64,000 nt of DNA from Chloroflexota bacterium (GTDB lineage: Bacteria > Chloroflexota > Anaerolineae > Aggregatilineales > J027), in contig JACRBG010000023.1 of NCBI GenBank assembly GCA_016234595.1, forward strand, positions 1 to 64,000, written 5' to 3'. Shown here one piece after another: positions 32,993-41,288 of the stretch (positions are counted from its first letter, which is position 1; every line of letters starts with the position of its first letter). Under the pieces are notes generated by a model. The model did no database searches. It was given only the letters and a program-made list of their open reading frames with translations, and was not told the DNA's origin. A program made the position numbers and the translations under genes.

Positions 32993-34123
32993 TTAATCAC
33001 CCAAGAGGCCCATATTTTGAGCCTCCTCAAAACTCATCTTATCGCCATGAATGTTGCCAATATTTAAATCTGATGGCTGGTTGTTCTCAAATAAATCGTC
33101 GAAACTCGAGTCATCAGGGGCGGCTTGCCCGAACAGTAAATCAAAATCAAGCTCCCCAACAACAGGCTCTAAAATAGGCTCATCCAACACAGGCGGTGGG
33201 GTGGGGGCTGCTTCAATTTTCGGTAGAGGTTGCGTAGCATGTTTGGGTGGGCGGGAAGATGGACGCGGTGAAGACAAAGCAGGCGTAGGTAATGTGGCAG
33301 GTTGTTCAAAAGTCCATGCACTATCGCCCAGCAACTTGATAATTTCTTCAGCGCCCTGCCGCCCAAAACGGGTCATTGCACCAAATGCGCCGGTCTTAGT
33401 GTCATCAAACAAGAAAGCCGCAAAATAATGATAGCCAAGCGCAAGCGCAAACAAATCGTAGCGATTGCCGTCATAGAATTTTAATGACCAGCCTTGCCCG
33501 CCAATTTGAGGGCCGATTTTGGTGGCATGGGCAAAAGTTGGTCCTAATACCGCCGCGATGAGGCTCTTGTCAATGTAACCTGTACGCTCATCTACCACCA
33601 CACGGCCTGTACGATCGGCAATCAGGCCCCCGATGGCCCCAGCATCCCGCATGGTATTGACCAAAATGCCGCGCGCTTTATCTACATCCAGCGTCGGAAT
33701 TGGCCCAAGATCAACTTCGACTGGGCCCTCGGCTGCTTCAACTACATCGGCCCCATCAAGGCCAACGCGAAGGGCACGCACGAATTTTTCGCCGGGGGGA
33801 TAGGGCATAAACTGAACAGGAACTTCTTGAAGCTGTTCAAGTTCAATCGCAGCATCATTTTCAGCCGCAACAACGACAATTGCCAAGCCAGCCCGTTCCC
33901 GAATCGCCCGTTTGGCTAGTTCAAGACCATTCATTCCACCATCAAGCGCGAGGGCCGTCACCACCAAATCAAAGTCAACCCGTGCAATCTCATCAAGCGC
34001 AGATTCTGGTGATGGGACTTCATAAATCGCATAACGCCTGCCCAACATAGACATGGCGGCACGCACGAGATCACTTAGATGTGCCCGTGTATCAATTACC
34101 ATAATACGATGTATTGAAGCCAT
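32993..34123 (-). CDS. Pseudo-receiver / roadblock-LC7 protein
   Basis: A 376-residue protein. Residues 5-125 look like a CheY receiver but lack its chemistry: the acidic pair reads VIDTR, and the phospho-acceptor site reads VVTALAL with no Asp. A roadblock/LC7 domain at about 145-265 (GGLIADRTGRVVVDE, the strand WSLKFYDG) is the type that binds or regulates small GTPases. A Pro-rich linker and an acidic tail follow. It probably works with a GTPase such as that at 3400-3915 and with the kinase next door. GGAGG precedes the ATG. Confidence 0.85.
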   Translation of the reverse strand: MASIHRIMVIDTRAHLSDLVRAAMSMLGRRYAIYEVPSPESALDEIARVDFDLVVTALALDGGMNGLELAKRAIRERAGLAIVVVAAENDAAIELEQLQEVPVQFMPYPPGEKFVRALRVGLDGADVVEAAEGPVEVDLGPIPTLDVDKARGILVNTMRDAGAIGGLIADRTGRVVVDERTGYIDKSLIAAVLGPTFAHATKIGPQIGGQGWSLKFYDGNRYDLFALALGYHYFAAFLFDDTKTGAFGAMTRFGRQGAEEIIKLLGDSAWTFEQPATLPTPALSSPRPSSRPPKHATQPLPKIEAAPTPPPVLDEPILEPVVGELDFDLLFGQAAPDDSSFDDLFENNQPSDLNIGNIHGDKMSFEEAQNMGLLGD

Positions 34124-34190
34124 AACACTGCCTCCGCAAAAACCTGCTACATACCAACACTATAGATGGACTAAGGCCATCCTATGAGAC

Positions 34191-34219
34191 ATTATACTGT
34201 ATCAATATAGCATTGGCGA
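34191..34219 (-). promoter_or_regulatory. Promoter of the roadblock-kinase operon
   Basis: The minus strand reads TCGCCA (34214-34219), a 17-base spacer and TATAAT (34191-34196), 68 bases before the ATG. Confidence 0.6.
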
Positions 34220-34314
34220 AGAATTTATTTTTCTCAAAGAAGATAAAGGGGTTGTTTGAGTGTAATTATACAATTGTTTGAATAGAGGAGTTAGAAAATT
34301 TTCATGAAAAAGTT

Positions 34315-34361
34315 AGAAAACGGGCCTTTACACTTGGATAAAATGCAAAGACCCGTTTTTG
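34315..34361 (-). terminator. Terminator downstream of the solute-binding protein gene
   Basis: The arms AAAACGGG (34317-34324) and CCCGTTTT (34352-34359) pair around a 27-base inner part that can extend the stem. A T-tract lies on both sides, so it could also work in the plus direction. It is 53 bases past the stop at 34414. Confidence 0.7.
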
Positions 34362-34413
34362 TCATGCTAGGATAGGGAAAAAAGATTAACCACCTTCTCC
34401 CCTTTTAGCCCGC

Positions 34414-35799
34414 TTATTGGAAGCTGGCTTCGATTTCGTTAGCGGCGGTGTCCAGCGCTTCGAGCGTCGCTTGAACGTCCACACCTTCAACCAAAATGCT
34501 TTGGAAGGCAGCGGCTACGTTGTCACGCACCACATCGTAACCAGCGGTGGCGGGTTCAACAAAACCTTGACCATCAACTAACAGATTGAAGGCTTCTTCG
34601 AATTGTGGGGATTCGGCAAACACATCACCCAGATTTTGGGCGGTGCTGATACGAACCGGGAAGTAGTTGGAAGCCGCAGCCCAACTCGCCTGTTGATCGG
34701 CTTCGGTGAACCAACGGACAAACAGCCAAGTCGCCAGTTGTTGTTCGGGGGTGCTGCTGCCAGCGATGATACTGACGCTTGCGCCGTAAATGTCTACCGC
34801 AGGGGTCTCGCCGTAGGGGATGAAGGTCACACCCCAGTCAAGCGCAACGCCACTTTCTTGGATGGCGGAAGCAATGAACGGAATACCGGAGGTTGAACCC
34901 ATATAGAACAGATTCTTGCCAGCGGCAAAGTCGTTTTGATCGGCGAAGTTTTCGGCAATCAAGTTAGCGCAACCATCGGCAACCAAGCTCTGCATAAAGG
35001 TCAGGGCAGTGATGGTGGCTTCGTTGTTATAGGTGTAGGTGTTGGTTTCGGCATCGAAGATGTCAGCACCGAGAGCATAGGTCAAAGCAGCGACGTTGGA
35101 GGCATCGGTACGGACGCTGTAGCCCATGGGGGCATCACCCGTGTAGCCGCTCCAGCCGCCTGCGGTGAAGGCACAAGCCATCTCACGGAATTCGTCCCAA
35201 TTGGCTGGGGGAGCATCGTAACCCAGTTCGGCCAAGGCTGATCTGTTATAGTACAGCACTTCGGCGGAACGGTTGGGGGGGAAGCCAATACGAACGCCGT
35301 CAGGGGCGATGTCTTGGGTGAAGAAAGCTGGAATGAAGTCGGCAACTTCGGCTTCATTCAAACCAACAGTTGGATCGGTAACATAGGGGTTCAGGTCAAC
35401 AATACCACCACCAGCTTTGTAGGCCAGTGCTTGGTTTTGATAGGCCACAACCAAATTGGGCAGTTCACCGGAGGTCAGGCCAGCGATGATCTTGCCATAG
35501 ATGTCGTCATAACTACCTTGATTGGAGGCTTCAACAGTAATACCCCAAGGATTGTTAGCATTGAATTCGGCAACCAGTTCGTTGACACGTTCTTCACGTG
35601 CGTTGCTGTGGTTGTGCCACCAAGTGACCGTTTGACCACTGGGATCAACGCCCGCAAAAGCGCCATCGGTCGCAGGAACAGTTAATTCAAATGTCTTGCG
35701 GAAAGCCGATGAATCTTGGGCAGCCGCTGAGGGAAGCACGGCTACGAGTACAGCCAATACGATAAGTAGAACAAAAGATTTGCTCAAAACAGATTTCAC
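34414..35799 (-). CDS. ABC transporter sugar-type solute-binding protein
   Basis: A 461-residue exported binding protein of family 1 (MalE/UgpB-like). A signal peptide occupies 1-28 (ends SAAAQ). The mature protein has VTWWHNHSNAREERVNELV, PNLVVAYQNQ and NRSAEVLYYNRSALAELG, all typical of this family. It would capture a sugar or polyol and deliver it to a membrane permease. No permease or ATPase gene is adjacent, which is unusual. It starts with GTG after a strong AAGGAGG, so it is likely made at high level. Confidence 0.92.
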   Translation of the reverse strand: MKSVLSKSFVLLIVLAVLVAVLPSAAAQDSSAFRKTFELTVPATDGAFAGVDPSGQTVTWWHNHSNAREERVNELVAEFNANNPWGITVEASNQGSYDDIYGKIIAGLTSGELPNLVVAYQNQALAYKAGGGIVDLNPYVTDPTVGLNEAEVADFIPAFFTQDIAPDGVRIGFPPNRSAEVLYYNRSALAELGYDAPPANWDEFREMACAFTAGGWSGYTGDAPMGYSVRTDASNVAALTYALGADIFDAETNTYTYNNEATITALTFMQSLVADGCANLIAENFADQNDFAAGKNLFYMGSTSGIPFIASAIQESGVALDWGVTFIPYGETPAVDIYGASVSIIAGSSTPEQQLATWLFVRWFTEADQQASWAAASNYFPVRISTAQNLGDVFAESPQFEEAFNLLVDGQGFVEPATAGYDVVRDNVAAAFQSILVEGVDVQATLEALDTAANEIEASFQ

Positions 35800-35849
35800 T
35801 TCGTAACTCCTCCTTAAAGGATTGTTATTTGGGGAAATACATTGACAAG

Positions 35850-35874
35850 GATTCTAACACAGATGGGTAGAATC
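35850..35874. promoter_or_regulatory. Inverted repeat upstream of the solute-binding protein gene
   Basis: GATTCTA (35850-35856) and TAGAATC (35868-35874) are perfect inverted arms spaced by 11 bases. The minus-strand TTGTCA at 35843-35848, a possible -35 box of the solute-binding gene, lies just beside it. The arrangement suggests an operator. The T-run on the plus side also makes it look like a terminator, but no plus-strand gene ends there. Confidence 0.4.
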
Positions 35875-35981
35875 TTTTTGACTCCGAGTGACAATCATAA
35901 CCTGACACCATAAAACACGCTCTAAGCCAAGTTTAAATAAATTTTAATTTAAATTTAAATTTCATTTACCAAAACTGACAA

Positions 35982-36009
35982 TTGAGTGTTAACATCAAGG
36001 CGTTATAGG
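35982..36009 (+). promoter_or_regulatory. Possible promoter of the 111-residue protein gene
   Basis: TTGAGT (35982-35987), a 16-base spacer and TATAGG (36004-36009) lie 30 bases before the ATG. An AT-only tract (AAATTTAAATTT-type, 35930-35972) lies just upstream and could act as an UP element. Confidence 0.4.
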
Positions 36010-36038
36010 TTTTTGCAAAGGGCAAGGAGATTGCATTA

Positions 36039-36374
36039 ATGGGATTTCTGCGAAATATCCAGTCGTTATTTAGAGGGGGAGCTAAAGGCCAAGATGGGGG
36101 GGTATATCTGTATGTCAAAGTACACAAAGTGCCCAACCGACCCTCCCCTGAAGATGAGATAGTCCAGTTGCGGCTGAACCCTTATAGTGATGTATCCGAA
36201 GATGATGATGGCAATTTTTTCGCGAAAAAAACAGTGGTCGGCCCCCGCTCATTTCGTCGAGCCGAAATCACCGTTTTTTTCGACAACAAACGCAACATCC
36301 GAGGCCATGAGGTCAGTGGTGGAGAAGTGACCACCGAAGAAGATTTTAATCGGTATCAAATGACCCTCAAATAG
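36039..36374 (+). CDS. Small protein of unknown function
   Basis: A 111-residue soluble protein that I do not recognise. It has a basic N-terminus (MGFLRNIQSLFRGG), a central beta-rich part with an acidic loop (EDDDGNFF) and the strand AEITVFFDNKRNIRG. No cysteine, signal peptide or membrane segment is visible. AAGGAG precedes the ATG by eight bases. It stands alone on the plus strand and converges with the helicase-loader gene with a gap of six bases. Confidence 0.72.
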   Translation: MGFLRNIQSLFRGGAKGQDGGVYLYVKVHKVPNRPSPEDEIVQLRLNPYSDVSEDDDGNFFAKKTVVGPRSFRRAEITVFFDNKRNIRGHEVSGGEVTTEEDFNRYQMTLK

Positions 36375-36380
36375 GCCTGC

Positions 36381-37781
36381 CTAATTGGAAGGTCGGGGTT
36401 TATTATTGGCATTTGGCGTAATTGATACCCCACCTTTAAATTCGGAGGCCATAATATAAATGACTTCGCACAGTCGGGGATCAGAGAGACGGGCACGGAA
36501 TACAGGCTCAAGGTCATCAATGCTATCGCCAGTTTTTGTAATAACGGTAGGCAAAGATTGAACATACCGATATTCGATTAGTTGGAAAACCTTTTCTTTT
36601 GCCCAAGCCGAGGCTGCGCTTAGGTCAAAATGATCAAGGATTAACACCCGCGCATTGCAAACCTCTTGAAAGCGTTTTTCAAGGCTGGAGCGTGAATTAG
36701 CATCGAACGATTTTCGCAAATAATCTAAAAAGTCAGGCAGGGTAATAAAATAGACGGATTCCCCTGATTTTGAACGTGCATTGGCAATCGCAGCCGCCAG
36801 ATGGGTTTTGCCACAGCCATTCTTACCCACTAAAATTAGCCATTTGTCGTCGGGATAGGCAGCAAAAGCCTTTGCCATACGCAGAGCCTTGGCGAGGCTT
36901 TCATTGGCTTCGGACGAGAGGCCGGGACGCCGGGTGGCAAAATTTTCAAAAGTGCGGTGCATATAGATTTTGAGGTTGGAAATTTCGCTTGCCGATTGGG
37001 CTTCAGGGTGACGACGATAATCAGGCAACCCCTGCATATTAATCAGGTTAGTCAAATTGCGATCCACTAAACGGCTGGCGATACGAGGGTCAAGCTGATC
37101 AATATCGCAATTGGTTGTGACCACAGTAGGAAGACGACGGGTGTAGCGGTAATTGAACAATTGATAGAGTTTTTCATTGGCCCATGCCGTTTGACTTTCG
37201 GAGCCTAGATCATCCAGTATCAGCAGCGGGGCATCGCGTAATTGTTCGAACATTTCGTCATAACCCTGCTCGGCATTCGGGCTAAAACCCGTCCGCAAGT
37301 GGTCTAGCAAATCGGGCACAGTCAAAAAAATCGCGGGCTGATTATAGAGCAGGCGATGATTCCCAATAGCAGCAGCCAAATGGGTTTTACCACAGCCATA
37401 GCCGCCCAAAAACAATAACCAACCTTCCGGGGCATTGGCATAGCGATAAGCCGCATCAATGCTGTTGCGTAGAATAGTGCTTTGCGTTCCGTTAAGCGAT
37501 TCGCCTGTAGTCGCAAACGCATCGAAGTTGAGGTCTTTATAATGGGCAAGATTGCTGATACTACGGAGGTGATCGGCTTTACGTTCGACAGCCGCAGCTT
37601 GACGACACACACACATGAAGGCCCTACCAAAATCGGGATGACCGACAGGTACATCTTTTGTTACCATACCAAACCCACCACAATAGGGGCAAACCTCCTG
37701 TGGTGGTTCGGGGTTTTCCGGAATTGGCTGATCCCAAATACTGTTATACTGTTTGCGAATGTGATCATCGAGAGAAGCCAT
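36381..37781 (-). CDS. Two-headed DnaC/DnaI/IstB-type helicase-loader ATPase
   Basis: A 466-residue fusion of two similar AAA+ ATPases. A zinc site (CPYC, then CVC at about 31-59) is followed by ATPase 1 with Walker A GGYGCGKT (126-133) and Walker B LLILDDLG (D190, D191). ATPase 2 has Walker A GKNGCGKT (319-326), but its Walker B reads VLILDHFD, so the second acid is His384, and the sensor-1 region TTN has become TKT. Normal DnaI or DnaC has one such domain. The context with dnaD and dnaB shows it loads the DnaB helicase. It overlaps dnaD by 17 bases. Confidence 0.88.
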   Translation of the reverse strand: MASLDDHIRKQYNSIWDQPIPENPEPPQEVCPYCGGFGMVTKDVPVGHPDFGRAFMCVCRQAAAVERKADHLRSISNLAHYKDLNFDAFATTGESLNGTQSTILRNSIDAAYRYANAPEGWLLFLGGYGCGKTHLAAAIGNHRLLYNQPAIFLTVPDLLDHLRTGFSPNAEQGYDEMFEQLRDAPLLILDDLGSESQTAWANEKLYQLFNYRYTRRLPTVVTTNCDIDQLDPRIASRLVDRNLTNLINMQGLPDYRRHPEAQSASEISNLKIYMHRTFENFATRRPGLSSEANESLAKALRMAKAFAAYPDDKWLILVGKNGCGKTHLAAAIANARSKSGESVYFITLPDFLDYLRKSFDANSRSSLEKRFQEVCNARVLILDHFDLSAASAWAKEKVFQLIEYRYVQSLPTVITKTGDSIDDLEPVFRARLSDPRLCEVIYIMASEFKGGVSITPNANNKPRPSN

Positions 37782-38409
37782 TTTTACCTTTTCCCTCCCT
37801 CATCCAACGGTCAAGAATTGCCCGAACGTAACTCCAACTCCGTTTGTTTTGATCAACGGCAATCTGAATGGCGTCTTTAATCCAGCCTTCAGGATATTCT
37901 TGCTCGGCGTCACGCAACTGGTCACTGATTAAGGGTGTAATATTGCCAATATTTTGCTCATACAAAGCAAAAATCGTGGGTCGTTCTGTAATCATCTGAA
38001 CAGGTCGCTCGGCATCCCCCGGCACCCATGACCCTTTTTCTAAGGCATCCAGCGCAATCCGGCCATCCGGGGTATTCATGAAATAAATTTCGTCCTGCGT
38101 ATTTGGCAGATGGACAGTGACATGGAACAACGTACCCCGCACGACAGCTCGTTCCAACGCATCCTGCAAAATTGCTTTGCGTTCAGCAATTTTAGACGAT
38201 AAGCCAGCCATAAATATTTCGTCAGCAACAATGTCCGAAAAACGCACATACCTATATTTACTTTCTTGCTGCTGCAAAGCCCATATACAGTAGATAGTGA
38301 CTTTTAGCTCGGCAAGATGGTCAACAATCGGTAGCAAGTCACTAAAAAAAGTGACTGGCACTTTGACAGACTTGACTTTACCAGATGGAAAGCCATTAAA
38401 TCCTTGCAT
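37765..38409 (-). CDS. dnaD: DnaD-like primosome protein
   Basis: A 214-residue protein. The N-terminal half has a winged-helix look, and residues 140-205 match the DnaD/DnaB-like C-terminal domain: FALYEQNIGNITPLI, DQLRDAEQEYPEGWI and NKRSWSYVRAILDRW. DnaD bridges origin or restart complexes to the helicase loader in Firmicutes. Its place between dnaB and the ATPase makes a helicase-loading operon. The ATPase start overlaps its last 17 bases, so translation is coupled. Confidence 0.9.
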   Translation of the reverse strand: MQGFNGFPSGKVKSVKVPVTFFSDLLPIVDHLAELKVTIYCIWALQQQESKYRYVRFSDIVADEIFMAGLSSKIAERKAILQDALERAVVRGTLFHVTVHLPNTQDEIYFMNTPDGRIALDALEKGSWVPGDAERPVQMITERPTIFALYEQNIGNITPLISDQLRDAEQEYPEGWIKDAIQIAVDQNKRSWSYVRAILDRWMREGKGKNGFSR

Positions 38410-38507
38410 AATCGGTATCCTAATATTTTTCGGCGGTCGTTACGGACATGATGATTTTAGTCCGGCCCATCCCTACAAAGTAGAGTAGGCTGAATTGAAA
38501 ACATCGC

Positions 38508-41159
38508 CTAATAATTCGTGAGGTCAATGGATTGTTTCATCAAGTCACGGAACTGGGTGAGTCGTTTGTCAAAGTAGAGGGAGACTGTTCCAGTTGGGCC
38601 ATTGCGATGTTTAGCAATGATGATTTCAGCCTGATTGGGGGTCTCCGAATTTTCGTTGTAGACATCGTCGCGATAGATAAACATCACAACGTCTGAATTC
38701 TGTTCGATTGAGTTGTGTACCACGATATTATTTGCTACAAAATTATGTAGTCTGGGTACAGTCAAATCAAAGACCTCTTCCTCCCCATCCAACTCCACAG
38801 ATTGAATGGAGTCCCAATAGAGGTGGCTTTCAGCTAATGCAACCAAGGTCTTTGACTGCACCTCATTGGCTACACGAGAAGCCCGCTCACGGCTGACATT
38901 TTGTTTATAAAGAGTTGTACCACAATGGGCCATGTCAATAGCATTTTGCATCTGCCGCACAGTCATTCCTGACACTTGCATCGCAGGTACAACATACATT
39001 CGCCAAATATCAAACGGGATAATATCGCGGTTGGTGTTGGCAGCATGTACATCCAGGTATTGATGAATTTGACGCAAGGATTGGGTCTTATATTCCCCTA
39101 CCGCTCCAATTTTTTCGATAAAGATGGAAAGATCTTGTTTCCCAGTGACTATGACATGGAACTGGTCGCGGCCTTTATCTCCCTGCGGAATACGCTTCAG
39201 TCTGGCATTGATGCCATTTCTAATCAGTAACGACTGAACATCATAGGCAAGTCGTTCACTGCTCGAAGCATAATACGCAATCGGTCGCGGGCTTTTACCC
39301 TGAATAAGCTTAATATAGCCATCAGTTGCCCATAAATGGCGCAAAAATAATGCGATTGATTCAACAGGTTGTTGAAATACTTTGGCCGGGACAAATTTCT
39401 CGTGAGAACGTAATCCCCATATGCCCAACTCGTTCAGCCATTCAACTAGAGGGCTGTGAGTTCGACGGCTGACCTTAAGAGTTGTCGGTAAATAGACCTG
39501 ATACCATGTATGATCTTGTTGGATACGCGGATTCACCCTGTCACCAAAGACCTCAGATGCTAAATCAGCAACCTTTTGGGCTAGGTCAATCTCACGAGTG
39601 GTGTAATGAATAGACTGTCCCGGCAATGTACATCCATCGCCAATCAGATGACCAAGCAAGGCAAGTTCTGCGTTGGTCATGGTCTGGTGAACTGGGCTTG
39701 GTAATGTGCGCGGCAGAGCAAGATAATCACCTGCTTTAAGCTCATCTAGCCGTTGCCACCCTCGAATGGTCAGAAATTTATGGTTGCCTGTAGCTCGAAT
39801 AGTCCGACCCAATTGTGTCGTCAGGCGATAAACAGGCTTAATCCCTGTCGAAAAGGCTTTACTGACCAATGCTTTCTCTAGCTTCATGGTCTTTTCATTA
39901 AGCGCCCAAATATTAAACTCGGAGCGCCCCGCTAATTCACAAATTCGTACCATTTCCCCCGTATCGGCTAGTGGAATAAGCGTATCACCTGACAAACAAC
40001 CCGATTCGCGTAAATCCGATAGCTGCGGCCTTTTGTCGGCACGCTGTTCGACGGCACGGTTTAATTGGCCCAATGCTAAAACTGGAACATTCAATTCCCG
40101 GGCCAATTCTTTAAGCGACTGCGAAATATAGCTGATTTCTTGTTCGCGATTAGGGTTACGCTCTCCCTGTTTGCCGTTCATCAACTGGAGATAGTCTACA
40201 ATCACAAGGTTGATGTCAAATTCGCGTTTGATACGGCGGCACTTGGTACGGAGTTGAATCGGCGTGATAGCAACTGTGTCATCCAAAAAAATGGGGAGTT
40301 CGCTGAGGCGAGCGGCGGATTGGGTAAAAAGCCCCCATTCGCGCTCATCTAAATCACCAAGGCGCAATTTCTGGCTATCAATACCGGCTTCGCTGGCGAT
40401 AAACCGTTGGACAAGCTGCTCATTGCTCATTTCAAGGCTAAAAACGGCGACTCGTCCACCTGCCCGTGCCGCATTCCGGGCAATATTCAAGCCAAAGCTA
40501 GTTTTCCCCATGCCGGGGCGTGCTGCTAAAATCAATAGGTCGCTTTTTTGTAGGCCGCCCAACAAACGATCAAGATCAATAAACCCCGTCGGCACACCCG
40601 ATTGTTTATCATGTGTCCGATAGAGATATTCAATGCGGTCATAATACTCCGCCAGCACGTCATGAATCAGTGTAACATCACGTTTAAGACGTCGCTCGGT
40701 CACGGTAAACAGGCTGGCTTCGGCCCGTTCAATGACTTCGTTTACATCCATATCTTGGCTTGTTGCCAATTGCGAAATCTCAGTGGAGGCCTTCAATAAA
40801 CGCCGACGGGTAGCCGTACGCTCAACAATTCGACCATAGATTTCCGCGTTCATTGAGGTGGCGGAATTGCTGAGAAGATAGGTGATATACGACCCACCTC
40901 CAATGGCATCAAGGCGGTTTTGGTTACGCAACTCATCCATTAAGGTAAGGCTATCAATAGCCTCATTGCGCTCTTGAATCCGCATCATGGCTTCCCACAC
41001 ATATTGGTTCCGTAGGAAGAAAAAGTCATCGGCACGCAAAAACGCCGCCACTTCAAACAGGGCATCGTTATTAATGAGAACCGCCCCTAGTACGGCTTCT
41101 TCGGCTTCCTGACTATGGGGCGCTAGACTTTCTTCAGAATTGAATTGTGGTTCGTCCAT
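38508..41159 (-). CDS. dnaB: Replicative DNA helicase DnaB, interrupted by an intein
   Basis: An 883-residue precursor that yields a 454-residue helicase after splicing, the usual DnaB length. The N-terminal domain starts PHSQEAEEAVLGAVL. The RecA-like motor has Walker A AARPGMGKTS and Walker B LVIVDYLQLM. The intein is inserted between DLRESG and SIEQ, a conserved DnaB site. DnaB unwinds the fork as a hexamer. I chose ATG 41159; GTG 41162 is directly adjacent. No ribosome site is clear. dnaD and the loader follow on the same strand. Confidence 0.96.
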   Translation of the reverse strand: MDEPQFNSEESLAPHSQEAEEAVLGAVLINNDALFEVAAFLRADDFFFLRNQYVWEAMMRIQERNEAIDSLTLMDELRNQNRLDAIGGGSYITYLLSNSATSMNAEIYGRIVERTATRRRLLKASTEISQLATSQDMDVNEVIERAEASLFTVTERRLKRDVTLIHDVLAEYYDRIEYLYRTHDKQSGVPTGFIDLDRLLGGLQKSDLLILAARPGMGKTSFGLNIARNAARAGGRVAVFSLEMSNEQLVQRFIASEAGIDSQKLRLGDLDEREWGLFTQSAARLSELPIFLDDTVAITPIQLRTKCRRIKREFDINLVIVDYLQLMNGKQGERNPNREQEISYISQSLKELARELNVPVLALGQLNRAVEQRADKRPQLSDLRESGCLSGDTLIPLADTGEMVRICELAGRSEFNIWALNEKTMKLEKALVSKAFSTGIKPVYRLTTQLGRTIRATGNHKFLTIRGWQRLDELKAGDYLALPRTLPSPVHQTMTNAELALLGHLIGDGCTLPGQSIHYTTREIDLAQKVADLASEVFGDRVNPRIQQDHTWYQVYLPTTLKVSRRTHSPLVEWLNELGIWGLRSHEKFVPAKVFQQPVESIALFLRHLWATDGYIKLIQGKSPRPIAYYASSSERLAYDVQSLLIRNGINARLKRIPQGDKGRDQFHVIVTGKQDLSIFIEKIGAVGEYKTQSLRQIHQYLDVHAANTNRDIIPFDIWRMYVVPAMQVSGMTVRQMQNAIDMAHCGTTLYKQNVSRERASRVANEVQSKTLVALAESHLYWDSIQSVELDGEEEVFDLTVPRLHNFVANNIVVHNSIEQNSDVVMFIYRDDVYNENSETPNQAEIIIAKHRNGPTGTVSLYFDKRLTQFRDLMKQSIDLTNY
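38712..39998 (-). mobile_element. DnaB intein with LAGLIDADG homing endonuclease
   Basis: A 429-residue in-frame intein. It begins with Cys1 (CLSGDTLIPL), has the block B motif GNHKFLTIRGW and ends VVHN followed by Ser+1, which together are all the residues needed for splicing. The endonuclease part shows two LAGLIDADG-type helices with their Asp: LLGHLIGDG and FLRHLWATDG, so homing may still work. Splicing blocks closely resemble the cyanobacterial Ssp DnaB intein (INWALNEKTMKLE-like stretch, YWDSI, EEVFDLTVP, HNFVAN), pointing to the same allele class spread by homing. Confidence 0.95.
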
Positions 41160-41214
41160 CACAAAAAATTATTGGGTTCGTTTCATTGGTTGTAAGGTAG
41201 GTAAATCAAAAACT

Positions 41215-41261
41215 GCCTGCCACACAACTATACTATGTTCTAGTATTGGAATGCGACAGGC
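41215..41261. promoter_or_regulatory. Nested inverted repeats in front of the dnaB operon
   Basis: The inner repeat is ATACTA (41230-41235) and TAGTAT (41241-41246) with a 5-base gap; outer arms GCCTG (41215-41219) and CAGGC (41257-41261) enclose it. A minus-strand TATAGT (41227-41232) within it could be the -10 box of dnaB, about 70 bases before the start. Such an arrangement suggests a repressor site over the promoter. Confidence 0.4.
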
Positions 41262-41288
41262 GAATTCTTTGGTTCGAAGGTTCAAACT

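Noticed and set aside
35850-35880. GATTCTA/TAGAATC hairpin plus T-run considered as a plus-strand terminator
   Set aside because: No plus-strand gene ends upstream of it; it lies in the promoter region of a minus-strand gene, so an operator role is more likely.
38508-41162. Overlong dnaB considered as a frameshift or fusion
   Set aside because: The extra 429 residues begin with Cys, end His-Asn followed by Ser and lie at a known DnaB insertion site. This is an intein, not an assembly error.
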